From the NCBI RefSeq assembly GCF_024494645.1, contig NZ_JANHDJ010000001.1, forward strand, positions 496,001-560,000: a stretch of 64,000 nucleotides of DNA, written 5' to 3'. The DNA is from Halohasta litorea (lineage in GTDB: Archaea; Halobacteriota; Halobacteria; Halobacteriales; Haloferacaceae). Positions within the stretch are counted from its first letter, which is position 1; every line of letters begins with the position of its first letter. Under the pieces are notes generated by a model that saw only the letters and a program-made list of their open reading frames with translations, was not told the origin of the DNA and made no database searches. The position numbers were made by a program, and so were the translations under genes. Below are positions 50,641-58,527 of this stretch, piece after piece.

Positions 50641-51318
50641 ATGGCCGACTCGGTCCGACGGTTTGTCGTTGGTCGTGACCGGACGGTAACGCGCCGGATT
50701 CTGCTGATAGCTGCGGCGTTGACGGTTTCGGCCTTCGGGACGCTCGCCGTGCCGACACTCTGGGAGACGTATGTGTCCCCAAGCGGTGCCGAAACGATGC
50801 AGACCGCGGCGGCTATCGGGTTCGTCCTCTCGGTGATTGCGGCGGTCTACGTCGTCGCAAAAACCGCCAACATCAACCCGTACGTTCCGACGGCGGCAGT
50901 GTTCGTCGTGCTCACGAGCTACGGCGTCACCGGCGTCGTCACCGAGTCACAGCTCGTCTTCTTCGTCGGCCCGGCGATCTTTTTGGGCATCCTGGTCGCG
51001 CTGTCGGCCTACGCCAACGACGGGGCGTTGGCCTCGCTGTCGATCGTCTTCTTTCCCGTTTTGGGGTACATGATCAACGCCCCATACGGCATCGCCGAAG
51101 GGTTTCGCCTCCTCAACCGACTCCGCATCGCGCTCGTGTTCAGCCTGCTTTTCACGCTCTCGATCGGCATCGCTGGCTTCCTGACTGGGGTGTTCCTCCG
51201 ACGGCTCGTCGACTACGCCGACATGATCACCATCGAGGAACTGCGCCACCCTGAAACAGTCGACTCGGAGGGGCCGCCCGACGATCTCTCCCACGAAACC
51301 GACTCGACCGACGAGTAG
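50641..51318 (+). CDS. Polytopic membrane protein, unknown
   Basis: This 225-residue protein has a basic N-terminus (RRFVVGRDRTVTRR) and about five to six hydrophobic segments (ILLIAAALTVSAFG, AAAIGFVLSVIAAVYVV, TAAVFVVLTSYGVTGVV, LVFFVGPAIFLGILVALS, SLSIVFFPVLGYMI, LVFSLLFTLSIGIAGFLTG). An acidic cytoplasmic tail follows. No family was recognised. The TATA box makes the start secure. Confidence 0.75.
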   Translation: MADSVRRFVVGRDRTVTRRILLIAAALTVSAFGTLAVPTLWETYVSPSGAETMQTAAAIGFVLSVIAAVYVVAKTANINPYVPTAAVFVVLTSYGVTGVVTESQLVFFVGPAIFLGILVALSAYANDGALASLSIVFFPVLGYMINAPYGIAEGFRLLNRLRIALVFSLLFTLSIGIAGFLTGVFLRRLVDYADMITIEELRHPETVDSEGPPDDLSHETDSTDE

Positions 51319-51329
51319 TCACTGGCTAC
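51315..51329. repeat. GTAG-N7-CTAC interrupted palindrome at gene end
   Basis: GTAGTCACTGGCTAC contains the TAG stop of the membrane protein gene and closely matches the element at the dapD end. Confidence 0.45.
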
Positions 51330-51432
51330 TGCTCGGTAGCGGCCTAATTACTATCTCAGTGTTGCTGTCTGCGAGAGTCGAGTACTGTCGTTGTCGGCAT
51401 CAACCGAAAACAGGGACGCCAACAGCGCCTGC

Positions 51433-52497
51433 TCAGTCGGCGGTCGCGACCGGTTCGTTCTCGTCGGCCATCGCCAGCACGTCGTCGAAGAAGTCCAGCG
51501 AGTCGTGTGGGCCGGGGTTGGCCTCGGGGTGGTACTGTCGGGTGATGATGCCGAGGTCCTCGCTGGCGAGCCCCTCGGCGGTGTCGTCGTTGACGTTGAT
51601 CTGTTTGACCGACAGCTCACCGGGGTCGGAGACGGTGTAGCCGTGGTTCTGGGTCGTCATGACGACGCGGCCCGAATCGAGATCGCGGACTGGCTGATTG
51701 ACACCGCGGTGGCCGAACGACATTTTCTCGGTGTCGCCGCCGAACGCACGGGCGACGATCTGCTGGCCGAGACAGATACCGGCGATCGGGAGCTCTCCGG
51801 CGAACTCCTCGACCAGCGACTGGGCATTGGTAAAGTTGGCCGGATCGCCCGGCCCGTTCGAAATGAACAGCACGTCGGGCGCTACCTCGCGGACATCGTC
51901 GGCGCTGGCTTCACAGGACAGCACGTGAACGTCTGCCCCGCGCTCGTTGAGCGAGCTGATGATCGACCCTTTCGCGCCGCAGTCGATCAGTGCGACATCG
52001 TAGGAGCCATCGCCGAGGTGAGTCGTTTGTTCCGGCGTCGTCACCTGCGAGCCGATGTCGACGTGGTCACTCATCGCCTTACAGTCGGCGAGTTCGGCCT
52101 TCGCGTCCTCCGGCGTCGCGTCCTCACCGGCTGCGATTCCGCACTTCATCGCGCCCTCCTCTCGGATGGAGGTGACGAGATCGCGGGTTTCGATGTGGTC
52201 GATCGCTGGCACGCCCTCGCTTTCGAGCCACGTCGCCACCGAGTCGGTGAACTCGCGGGCGATGGCGGCACGGGGGTGGACGCGACCGGACTCGAAGCGG
52301 TCCGCCCGGACCCCGTAGTTGCCGATCAGTGGGTACGAGAAGGTAAGGACCTGTTCCTCGTAGGAGGGGTCGGTGAGGCTTTCTTCGTACCCTGTATAGG
52401 CGGTCGTGAAAACCAGTTCTCCGCGTGTACGGCCCGGCGCGCGGCAGCGGGCTTCGAGCACGCGGCCGTCGGCCAGTGCGATGTAGGCGTCCGACAT
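51433..52497 (-). CDS. carA: Carbamoyl-phosphate synthase small subunit
   Basis: This 354-residue glutaminase subunit has an N-terminal domain (YIALADGRVLEARCRAPG, TGYEESLTDPSYEEQVLTF, YGVRADRFES). Its class-I amidotransferase domain has the nucleophile in IAGICLGQQIVARAFGG and the His-Glu dyad in QYHPEANPGPHDSLDFF. It supplies ammonia for carbamoyl phosphate in pyrimidine and arginine synthesis. carB is not adjacent. TATA CTTAAG (plus 52523-52528, minus strand) lies about 28 bp upstream; the Lrp gene is divergent. Confidence 0.94.
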   Translation of the reverse strand: MSDAYIALADGRVLEARCRAPGRTRGELVFTTAYTGYEESLTDPSYEEQVLTFSYPLIGNYGVRADRFESGRVHPRAAIAREFTDSVATWLESEGVPAIDHIETRDLVTSIREEGAMKCGIAAGEDATPEDAKAELADCKAMSDHVDIGSQVTTPEQTTHLGDGSYDVALIDCGAKGSIISSLNERGADVHVLSCEASADDVREVAPDVLFISNGPGDPANFTNAQSLVEEFAGELPIAGICLGQQIVARAFGGDTEKMSFGHRGVNQPVRDLDSGRVVMTTQNHGYTVSDPGELSVKQINVNDDTAEGLASEDLGIITRQYHPEANPGPHDSLDFFDDVLAMADENEPVATAD

Positions 52498-52548
52498 TAC
52501 GAGTTACGTATCGTTCTTCGTTCTTAAGTGCGTCGTTCGAAGTTGAGC

Positions 52549-52561
52549 TACGAAATTCGTA
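52549..52561. promoter_or_regulatory. Palindromic operator candidate in the carA-Lrp intergenic region
   Basis: TACGAAATTCGTA is a perfect 13-bp palindrome about 35-45 bp before the Lrp gene ATG and some 50 bp from the carA start. Lrp/AsnC proteins bind such AT-centred dyads, so autoregulation, and perhaps carA control, is likely. A TATA-like TAATCAC (52561-52567) directly follows it. Confidence 0.5.
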
Positions 52562-52593
52562 ATCACTAACTCCGCTCATCCACACCGGGGTGT

Positions 52594-53007
52594 ATGGACG
52601 ACCTCGACCGCCAAATTCTGTCGATCCTCCGGCGGGACGCTCGGACGCCGTACACGGAGATCGCCGACCGAGTTGGAACCTCCGAGGGGACGGTGCGGAA
52701 CCGCGTCGACCGACTCACAAGCGAGGGAATCATCGAACGGTTCACCGTCACCACACGGACGGGGAACGTGAAAGCGATGATCGAGGTCTCGGTCGACATG
52801 AACGTCAACACCAGCGCGGTCTCCGAGCGGTTGGCCGACTGGGAGGAAGTCGACTTCGTCTGGCAGGTCTCGGGCGAAGACGACATCGTGCTCGTGGTCG
52901 ATTGTGTCGACACCCAGGCCGTCAACGACCTGATTTCGCAGGCCCGCGAGATGGACGAGGTCAAAGGAACCACGACGCGGCTGATTTTGGACGAGCGGCT
53001 CGGTTGA
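52594..53007 (+). CDS. Lrp/AsnC-family transcriptional regulator
   Basis: This 137-residue protein has an N-terminal winged helix (residues 1-60: MDDLDRQILSILRRDARTPY, TEIADRVGTSEGTVRNRVDR). Its C-terminal RAM domain (about 70-137: VKAMIEVSVDMN, DFVWQVSGEDDIVLVVDC, DEVKGTTTRLILDER) binds amino acids and drives oligomerisation. It is divergent from carA with a palindromic site between, so it probably regulates itself and possibly carA. Confidence 0.92.
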   Translation: MDDLDRQILSILRRDARTPYTEIADRVGTSEGTVRNRVDRLTSEGIIERFTVTTRTGNVKAMIEVSVDMNVNTSAVSERLADWEEVDFVWQVSGEDDIVLVVDCVDTQAVNDLISQAREMDEVKGTTTRLILDERLG

Positions 53008-53162
53008 TATCTATTCCTGAACGGTGAGCGTTCTCCTCGCAGTCCCGTACCGCTTGGTTCCAGTGCGAGCGAATCCGGTATTTTACTGTTGTCTCGAATA
53101 CATAAAATTCTGTTTGAGTGATAGAAAAACTAAATAAACTATAACATTAATAATGATGTTGT

Positions 53163-53996
53163 ATGGAGTTTACACACGAGGAGTCGATCAGCCGACTTCG
53201 AGACGTCGTATCGAGCGGTGAACCGATTATCGGGGCCGGGGCAGGCACGGGAATGTCGGCGAAGTTCGCCGAGCGCGGCGGCGTCGATCTACTGATCATC
53301 TACAACTCCGGGCGGTATCGGATGAACGGTCGGGGCTCTCTCGCTGGCCTCCTGCCGTACGGCGACGCCAACGAGATCGTCGTCGACATGGGTCGACAGG
53401 TGCTGCCAGTCGTCGAGGACACGCCCGTGCTGGCAGGGGTCAACGGCACCGATCCCTTCCGGCAGATGGACGTGTTCATCGAGGACCTCCGGCGACGGGG
53501 CTTTTCGGGCGTCCAGAACTTCCCGACGGTCGGCCTGATCGACGAGGACAGCAGCTTCCGGCAGAACCTCGAAGAGACTGGGATGGGCTACGACAAAGAA
53601 GTAGAAATGATCCGCGAGGCCTCCGAGCAGGGGATGCTCACCTGTCCCTACGTGTTCAGCGAACAGCAGGCCCGCGCAATGACCGAAGCGGGCGCGGACG
53701 TGATCGTCTCGCATATGGGTCTGACCACCTCCGGCGATATCGGCGCGGAGACGGCCCTCGACCTTGAGGCGGCCGCCGAGCGTGTCCAGGCCCACCACGA
53801 TGCCGCCAAGGACGTCAACGAGGACGTCATGGTTATCTGTCACGGCGGGCCCATCGCGTGGCCCGACGACGCCGAGTACGTACTCAACAACACCGAGGGC
53901 GTCGTCGGCTTCTTCGGGGCTTCAAGTATCGAACGCCTGCCGACCGAGGAGGCGATCCAGGAGCAGGCCCGCGAGTTCAAGGAGATCGAGTTCTGA
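53163..53996 (+). CDS. TIM-barrel enzyme, PEP hydrolase-like (COG5564)
   Basis: This 277-residue predicted TIM barrel has EPIIGAGAGTGMSAKFAERGG, DLLIIYNSGRYRMNGRGSLAG, LAGVNGTDPFRQM, GVQNFPTVGLIDEDSSFRQN and DVIVSHMGLTTSG, all typical of the COG5564 family. Its reaction is not established. It is followed with 1-bp overlap by a UPF0261 gene. In plants the two domains are fused in Tm-1. The AT-rich upstream DNA (53085-53160) contains a TATA-like element near 53132-53141. Confidence 0.88.
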   Translation: MEFTHEESISRLRDVVSSGEPIIGAGAGTGMSAKFAERGGVDLLIIYNSGRYRMNGRGSLAGLLPYGDANEIVVDMGRQVLPVVEDTPVLAGVNGTDPFRQMDVFIEDLRRRGFSGVQNFPTVGLIDEDSSFRQNLEETGMGYDKEVEMIREASEQGMLTCPYVFSEQQARAMTEAGADVIVSHMGLTTSGDIGAETALDLEAAAERVQAHHDAAKDVNEDVMVICHGGPIAWPDDAEYVLNNTEGVVGFFGASSIERLPTEEAIQEQAREFKEIEF

Positions 53997-55219
53997 TGGC
54001 GGTCGTCATTGTTGGCACGCTCGATACCAAAGGCGAAGAGATCGGCTTCGCCCGGGACGTCCTCCAAGCGCAGGGTGTCAATGTCCACATCGTCGACACC
54101 GGCGTCGTCGGCGAGCCGCAGATTGAACCCGACACCTCGGCGGGCGAGGTCGCCGAGGCCGCCGGGACCACACTCGATGCCCTCCGCGAAGAGGCCGACC
54201 GCGGCGAGGCGATGGAAGCGATGGGCGAGGGCGCGACCGCCATCACCCAGCGAATGCATGAGGCGGGCGACCTCCAGGGGATCATGGGTCTCGGCGGCTC
54301 GGGCAACACCTCGATCGCGACAACCGCGATGCGCGCCCTCCCGGTCGGGGTCCCCAAACTCATGGTCTCGACGATGGCCTCCGGCGACACCGAACCCTAC
54401 GTCGGGGCCCGCGACATCATGATGTTGTACTCGGTCGCGGACATCGAGGGGCTCAACCAGCTCTCCCGGCAGGTGATCGCCAACGCCGCCCTCGCGATGG
54501 TCGGGATGGTAACCAACGAGCCCGACGTGGAGGTCGACGAAAAGCCAACCATCGGCATCACGATGTTCGGCGTGACCACGCCCTGTGCCAAGACCGCCCG
54601 CGCGTATCTCGAAGACCGGGGCTACGAAACGATCGTCTTCCACGCGACAGGGACGGGTGGCCGGGCGATGGAGAGCTTGATCGAGGAGGGCGTCATCGAC
54701 GGCGTCCTGGATCTCACGACGACCGAGTGGGCCGACGAACTCGTCGGCGGCGTCCTGAATGCTGGCCCCGATCGGCTCGACGCCGCGGGCGAGCGTGGGA
54801 TTCCGCAGGTCGTCTCGACGGGCGCACTCGACATGGTCAACTTTGGGCCCCGAGACTCGGTGCCCGACGAGTTTGAAGGGCGAAACTTCCACATCCACAA
54901 CCCGCAGGTGACGCTGATGCGAACCACGGCCGAGGAGAACGCCGAACTCGGCAGTATTATCGGCGAGAAACTCGCCGCCGCAACCGGACCGACCGCACTC
55001 GTGTTGCCGCTGGGTGGCGTCTCGATGCTCGACGTGGAGGGCGAGGATTTCTACGATCCCGATGCCGACGCCGCGCTGTTCGATGCGCTCCGGGAGTCAG
55101 CCGACGACGAGGTAGAGCTGATCGAGCTGGAAACCGACATCAACGACGATGCCTTCGCCGAGCGACTGGCCGAAACCCTCGACGGGTATATGCGCGCTGC
55201 CGGGGTCGCCCCCGAGTAA
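53996..55219 (+). CDS. UPF0261 / Tm-1-like ATP-binding protein
   Basis: This 407-residue protein has an N-terminal domain with VVIVGTLDTKGEEIGFARDV, LQGIMGLGGSGNTSIATTAM, MVSTMASGDTEPYVGARDIM, and a C-terminal domain with GITMFGVTTPCAKTARAYLE, FHATGTGGRAMESLIEEGVI, DLTTTEWADELVGGVLNAG. These match the Tm-1 N-terminal half, which binds ATP. The start ATG at 53996 overlaps the preceding stop (TGATG). The physiological substrate is unknown. Confidence 0.9.
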   Translation: MAVVIVGTLDTKGEEIGFARDVLQAQGVNVHIVDTGVVGEPQIEPDTSAGEVAEAAGTTLDALREEADRGEAMEAMGEGATAITQRMHEAGDLQGIMGLGGSGNTSIATTAMRALPVGVPKLMVSTMASGDTEPYVGARDIMMLYSVADIEGLNQLSRQVIANAALAMVGMVTNEPDVEVDEKPTIGITMFGVTTPCAKTARAYLEDRGYETIVFHATGTGGRAMESLIEEGVIDGVLDLTTTEWADELVGGVLNAGPDRLDAAGERGIPQVVSTGALDMVNFGPRDSVPDEFEGRNFHIHNPQVTLMRTTAEENAELGSIIGEKLAAATGPTALVLPLGGVSMLDVEGEDFYDPDADAALFDALRESADDEVELIELETDINDDAFAERLAETLDGYMRAAGVAPE

Positions 55220-55290
55220 CGACTGTTCGGGCGGCTCCGACCCCACCCAGTATCGAACCCTTATTGACCCCACTGGGCTATTAGTCGCCT

Positions 55291-55854
55291 ATGAGTGCTG
55301 ACGACGCGGGCGAGGAACGCCACGCGAACGCCGGACAGGACGTCATTGCGGTCGACGCCGACGACACCGAACAGGAGTTAGTCAACCGACTCGATGCCCA
55401 CACGGGCGACGGGATTCGCCACCGAGCCTTTACGTGTCTCGTTTTCGACACCGAGGGCCGCCTGTTGCTCGGCCAGCGAAGCCCCGACAAACGCCTGTGG
55501 GATACCCACTGGGACGGGACGGTCGCCTCCCACCCCGTCGAGGGACAGAGCCAAACGGACGCCACGATCCAGCGTCTCGAAGAGGAACTCGGTATCACTC
55601 CCGACCAGTACGGCGACGTGGAGCTCACCGACCGCTTCGAGTACAAACGCTACTACGAGAACGCGGGCGTCGAGTGGGAGGTCTGTGCGGTCCTCAAAGT
55701 CACCCTCGACGACACCTCCCTCGATCCCGACGAGGAGGAGATTGCGGGCCTGCTGTGGGTCGACTACGAACACCTCCACGACAACCCACAGTGGTACCGC
55801 CAACTCCGGCTCTGTCCGTGGTTCGATATCGCCATGCGCCGGGATTTCGCCTAA
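55291..55854 (+). CDS. idi: Isopentenyl-diphosphate delta-isomerase, type 1 (Nudix)
   Basis: This 187-residue Nudix-fold protein has the metal ligands seen in IDI-1 (HTGDGIRHRAF; SHP; EWEVCAVL) and the Nudix-like RLEEELGI. The segment expected to hold the catalytic cysteine reads WDGTVASHPVEG, with Ala in place of Cys67 of the E. coli enzyme. IDI-1 interconverts IPP and DMAPP for archaeal lipids and carotenoids. The substitution leaves the mechanism uncertain. Confidence 0.85.
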   Translation: MSADDAGEERHANAGQDVIAVDADDTEQELVNRLDAHTGDGIRHRAFTCLVFDTEGRLLLGQRSPDKRLWDTHWDGTVASHPVEGQSQTDATIQRLEEELGITPDQYGDVELTDRFEYKRYYENAGVEWEVCAVLKVTLDDTSLDPDEEEIAGLLWVDYEHLHDNPQWYRQLRLCPWFDIAMRRDFA

Positions 55855-55912
55855 CGGCGACTGCTCGATTCCACCGATTTCGAATCCCGTTTCGGCTTTT
55901 CGGAGTCGAACG

Positions 55913-56125
55913 CTACTTCGTTCGCGTCACCGAGGTCCCTTTTTTCGCCCCGGCGATCTGCACCGAAAACACCCGTTCTCGCGGGATGAGTTCGTAGACG
56001 TCCCGCCCGTTTTTCTCACCGGCTTTGACCCGCCAGTGTTCGGTTTCCTCCTCGTACGAAATCTTCGAGGCAGCGACATCGTACTCGATCGGTCCATCCG
56101 GTGTTTCGTATTTGATGACGGCCAT
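55913..56125 (-). CDS. Small haloarchaeal protein, unknown
   Basis: This 70-residue soluble protein begins MAVIKYETPDGPIEYDVAAS and ends AGAKKGTSVTRTK. It is beta-rich with charged turns; no cysteine or membrane segment. An upstream extension (to 56161) is less likely because the TATA-like CGTATATAAATAG (minus, plus 56147-56157) fits the ATG at 56125. No family was recognised. Confidence 0.65.
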   Translation of the reverse strand: MAVIKYETPDGPIEYDVAASKISYEEETEHWRVKAGEKNGRDVYELIPRERVFSVQIAGAKKGTSVTRTK

Positions 56126-56220
56126 ACTGTCACTTCGTGCTCGACTATTTATATACGCCACGCGGCCGACGGCCCCCAGGAGGGGAAAGCGTTTACCTCA
56201 CGGCTGAACGTCGGATACGT

Positions 56221-58059
56221 ATGAGTCTGGAGGATTTCACCGATGTCGACGAGGGCGAGGAGCCCGACGAGTCCGTCGAAGCGTCGACGGCCGACGAGCC
56301 CGTTCCGTCGGAGGCCGACCCGGAGCCCGACCCTGACGACGAGTTCCAGGAGTACTCGGTCACGGTCGACGGCGAGGACGTCGGCCTCGGTGCGCTGTCG
56401 GTCGCCCAGGGCCTGCGGGTCAGCGAAGAGGCCGACGACACCACCCTGCGGGCGTTCGTCGTCACGGGGAACCGCGACTCGGTCAGATTGGGCAAATACC
56501 TGCTGGTCCCCTATCCGGACGACGAAACGCTGTTCTGTCGGATCGTCGGCCTCGAATACGCCCAGGAGTTCCAGGCCGACGACGCCACCGAGATCCACGT
56601 CCGGCGGATGATGCGCCAGTCGGGTATCGAGGAGCGGGACTACAAGTTCATGGCCGAACTCGAACCGGTGGCCGTTCTTTATAAAGACTACGACGAAAAC
56701 GGTGAGGCCGAACTCAAACGCCGGATGACCGACCGCGTCCCCAAACCCGGCGCAAACGTCGCCGAGGCGACCGACAGCGCCGAGATCAAAACGGGCCTCA
56801 AGATCCCCTCCGAGGGCGTCTTCCTCGGCCATCTCTCGGTCGGCGGCGAGAAGGTCAAAACTGCTGCCAGCCCGCCGACGATTGACTACCGCCTGAAGGA
56901 CGACTACGATTCGGGCGATCCGCTCGTCTTCCGCCATACGCTCGTGGCTGGCGGCACCGGCTCGGGGAAAACCCACGCCTCGAAGAACGTCCTCCGGCAG
57001 TATCTCGATGCGGATCGGGCCTACCCGATGGACGACGGTCGGACGGTCCAGCCAGCGGTCGTCCAGTTCGACCCGCAAGACGAGTACGCCCAGATGCATG
57101 ACGATAATCCCGAGTTAGACAGTGCCTACGCCCGTCGGCTCGACCGAGAAGGCATTGCCTACGGGGGTGTTGACGATACGATCGCATTAGTTCCAAAAGA
57201 AGACGGGACCAGCTACGGCGGGGAAAGCCACCGCGCCGAGCGCATCGAGTTCACGATTCCCTTTTCGATGACCAAAGAGCGGCCGTGGCTCGTCGCGGGG
57301 AGCAGCCTCAACGAAAACCAGTTTTCGGCGCTTCGAACCCTCCTCAATCGGTTCTTCCGCCAGTACGGCGAGAGCGGCACCTACAAGAAATTCAAAGGGT
57401 TCCTGGACGACCCCGCACTCAAGGAGGAACTCGACGAGTCGGGACGGGTCCACGAGGCGACCTTCGATGCGGTCAAACGCCGGGTGTTGGCCATCCCGTC
57501 GGGGATCTTCGATCAGTCGGCCAAACCGATCACCGAACTCGATCATCAGCTCGTCCGGCCCGGTGGCCTCACCGTGATTCCAACGTACCACCTGAGTTCG
57601 AGCCGAGCCAAGGAGCTGTTCGTGCTGGCTGTCTCGGCGTATCTGATCGACGACAAGCTCTCGAATACGCCCGACAGCGACCGGATCAAGGAGACGCCGG
57701 TCGTGTTGGGAATGGACGAGGCCCACAACTTCCTCACCGAAGCCGATACCGTTCAGGCCCGGAAAGTCATCCAGAAGTTCACTGAGGCCGCCAAACAAGG
57801 TCGAAAGGAGCGGCTCGGCTTGTTTTTGATTACCCAGGACCCACAGGATATCGCCGACTCGGTATTCAAACAAATAAACACGAAACTGGTGTTGAATCTC
57901 GGCGACGAGGACGCGATCAACAGTGTAAATATTCCGTCGACGCTCCAGTCGAAGGTGCCGTATATGGAAAAAGGCCAGATGGTGGTCTACTCACCTGATA
58001 ATTCCGAACCCGTCGAGCTGATCGGACTATCGACGTGTCTCACACGTCACGGCTCATAA
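56221..58059 (+). CDS. HerA-like ATPase
   Basis: This 612-residue protein has an acidic N-terminus (first 45 residues), a HAS-barrel-like domain (about 45-170) and a hexameric ATPase core. The core has Walker A AGGTGSGKTHASKNVLR (244-251) and a Walker B-like VVLGMDEAHNFLTEAD (about 499-508). A motif such as GLFLITQDPQDIADSVFKQINT carries the arginine-finger or sensor region. HerA family members move on DNA and often work with nuclease NurA; no NurA gene is adjacent. It could act in recombination repair, but the partner is unknown. Confidence 0.85.
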   Translation: MSLEDFTDVDEGEEPDESVEASTADEPVPSEADPEPDPDDEFQEYSVTVDGEDVGLGALSVAQGLRVSEEADDTTLRAFVVTGNRDSVRLGKYLLVPYPDDETLFCRIVGLEYAQEFQADDATEIHVRRMMRQSGIEERDYKFMAELEPVAVLYKDYDENGEAELKRRMTDRVPKPGANVAEATDSAEIKTGLKIPSEGVFLGHLSVGGEKVKTAASPPTIDYRLKDDYDSGDPLVFRHTLVAGGTGSGKTHASKNVLRQYLDADRAYPMDDGRTVQPAVVQFDPQDEYAQMHDDNPELDSAYARRLDREGIAYGGVDDTIALVPKEDGTSYGGESHRAERIEFTIPFSMTKERPWLVAGSSLNENQFSALRTLLNRFFRQYGESGTYKKFKGFLDDPALKEELDESGRVHEATFDAVKRRVLAIPSGIFDQSAKPITELDHQLVRPGGLTVIPTYHLSSSRAKELFVLAVSAYLIDDKLSNTPDSDRIKETPVVLGMDEAHNFLTEADTVQARKVIQKFTEAAKQGRKERLGLFLITQDPQDIADSVFKQINTKLVLNLGDEDAINSVNIPSTLQSKVPYMEKGQMVVYSPDNSEPVELIGLSTCLTRHGS

Positions 58060-58075
58060 AAAAAGCGGTCGGCGT

Positions 58076-58369
58076 TCAGTGCTGTTCGTAGACCTGGATT
58101 TCGCCGGAGCCGGTGACGATGACGCCCCACTCGCCCAACTGGAAGCCTATGAAACACGAGCGCGTGGGTGCGGCGTTCGGTTCGCGGACGATCTGTTCGA
58201 GTGCGTCCGGGTCGACGGCCTCGTACAGCGGCGGCAGATCGAGCGGATCGCACCCGCTGGCCGCGGCGAGTGCATCGATAACCGCCTCGGTGATCGGTCG
58301 GTTCTGTGCCGGATCGTACTGTGTAATGTAGTGGAGTTCCCCCTCCCCCTGAACTGCTGCATTAGACAT
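58076..58369 (-). CDS. HalOD1 output-domain protein
   Basis: This 97-residue protein matches the HalOD1 domain: ITEAVIDALAAASGCDPLDLPPLYEAVDPDALEQIV and FIGFQLGEWGVIVTGSGEIQVY. Such domains appear alone or at the ends of haloarchaeal signalling proteins; the function is unknown. On the minus strand the promoter has TATA (GGTTATAAAATC, plus 58423-58434) and a palindrome ACATAT-N7-ATATGT (58401-58419). Confidence 0.88.
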   Translation of the reverse strand: MSNAAVQGEGELHYITQYDPAQNRPITEAVIDALAAASGCDPLDLPPLYEAVDPDALEQIVREPNAAPTRSCFIGFQLGEWGVIVTGSGEIQVYEQH

Positions 58370-58527
58370 ACACTACTTCGAACGACGCCACCGGCAATGA
58401 ACATATGCCTGCTATATGTGTGATTTTATAACCGCTCGCTGTACCACGTTGGTCGTACGTTACCGACTGATGATATACCAATAGACACGGCACTCCGGTT
58501 GACCGAACTTCCTCGCAGCGAAGGGTG

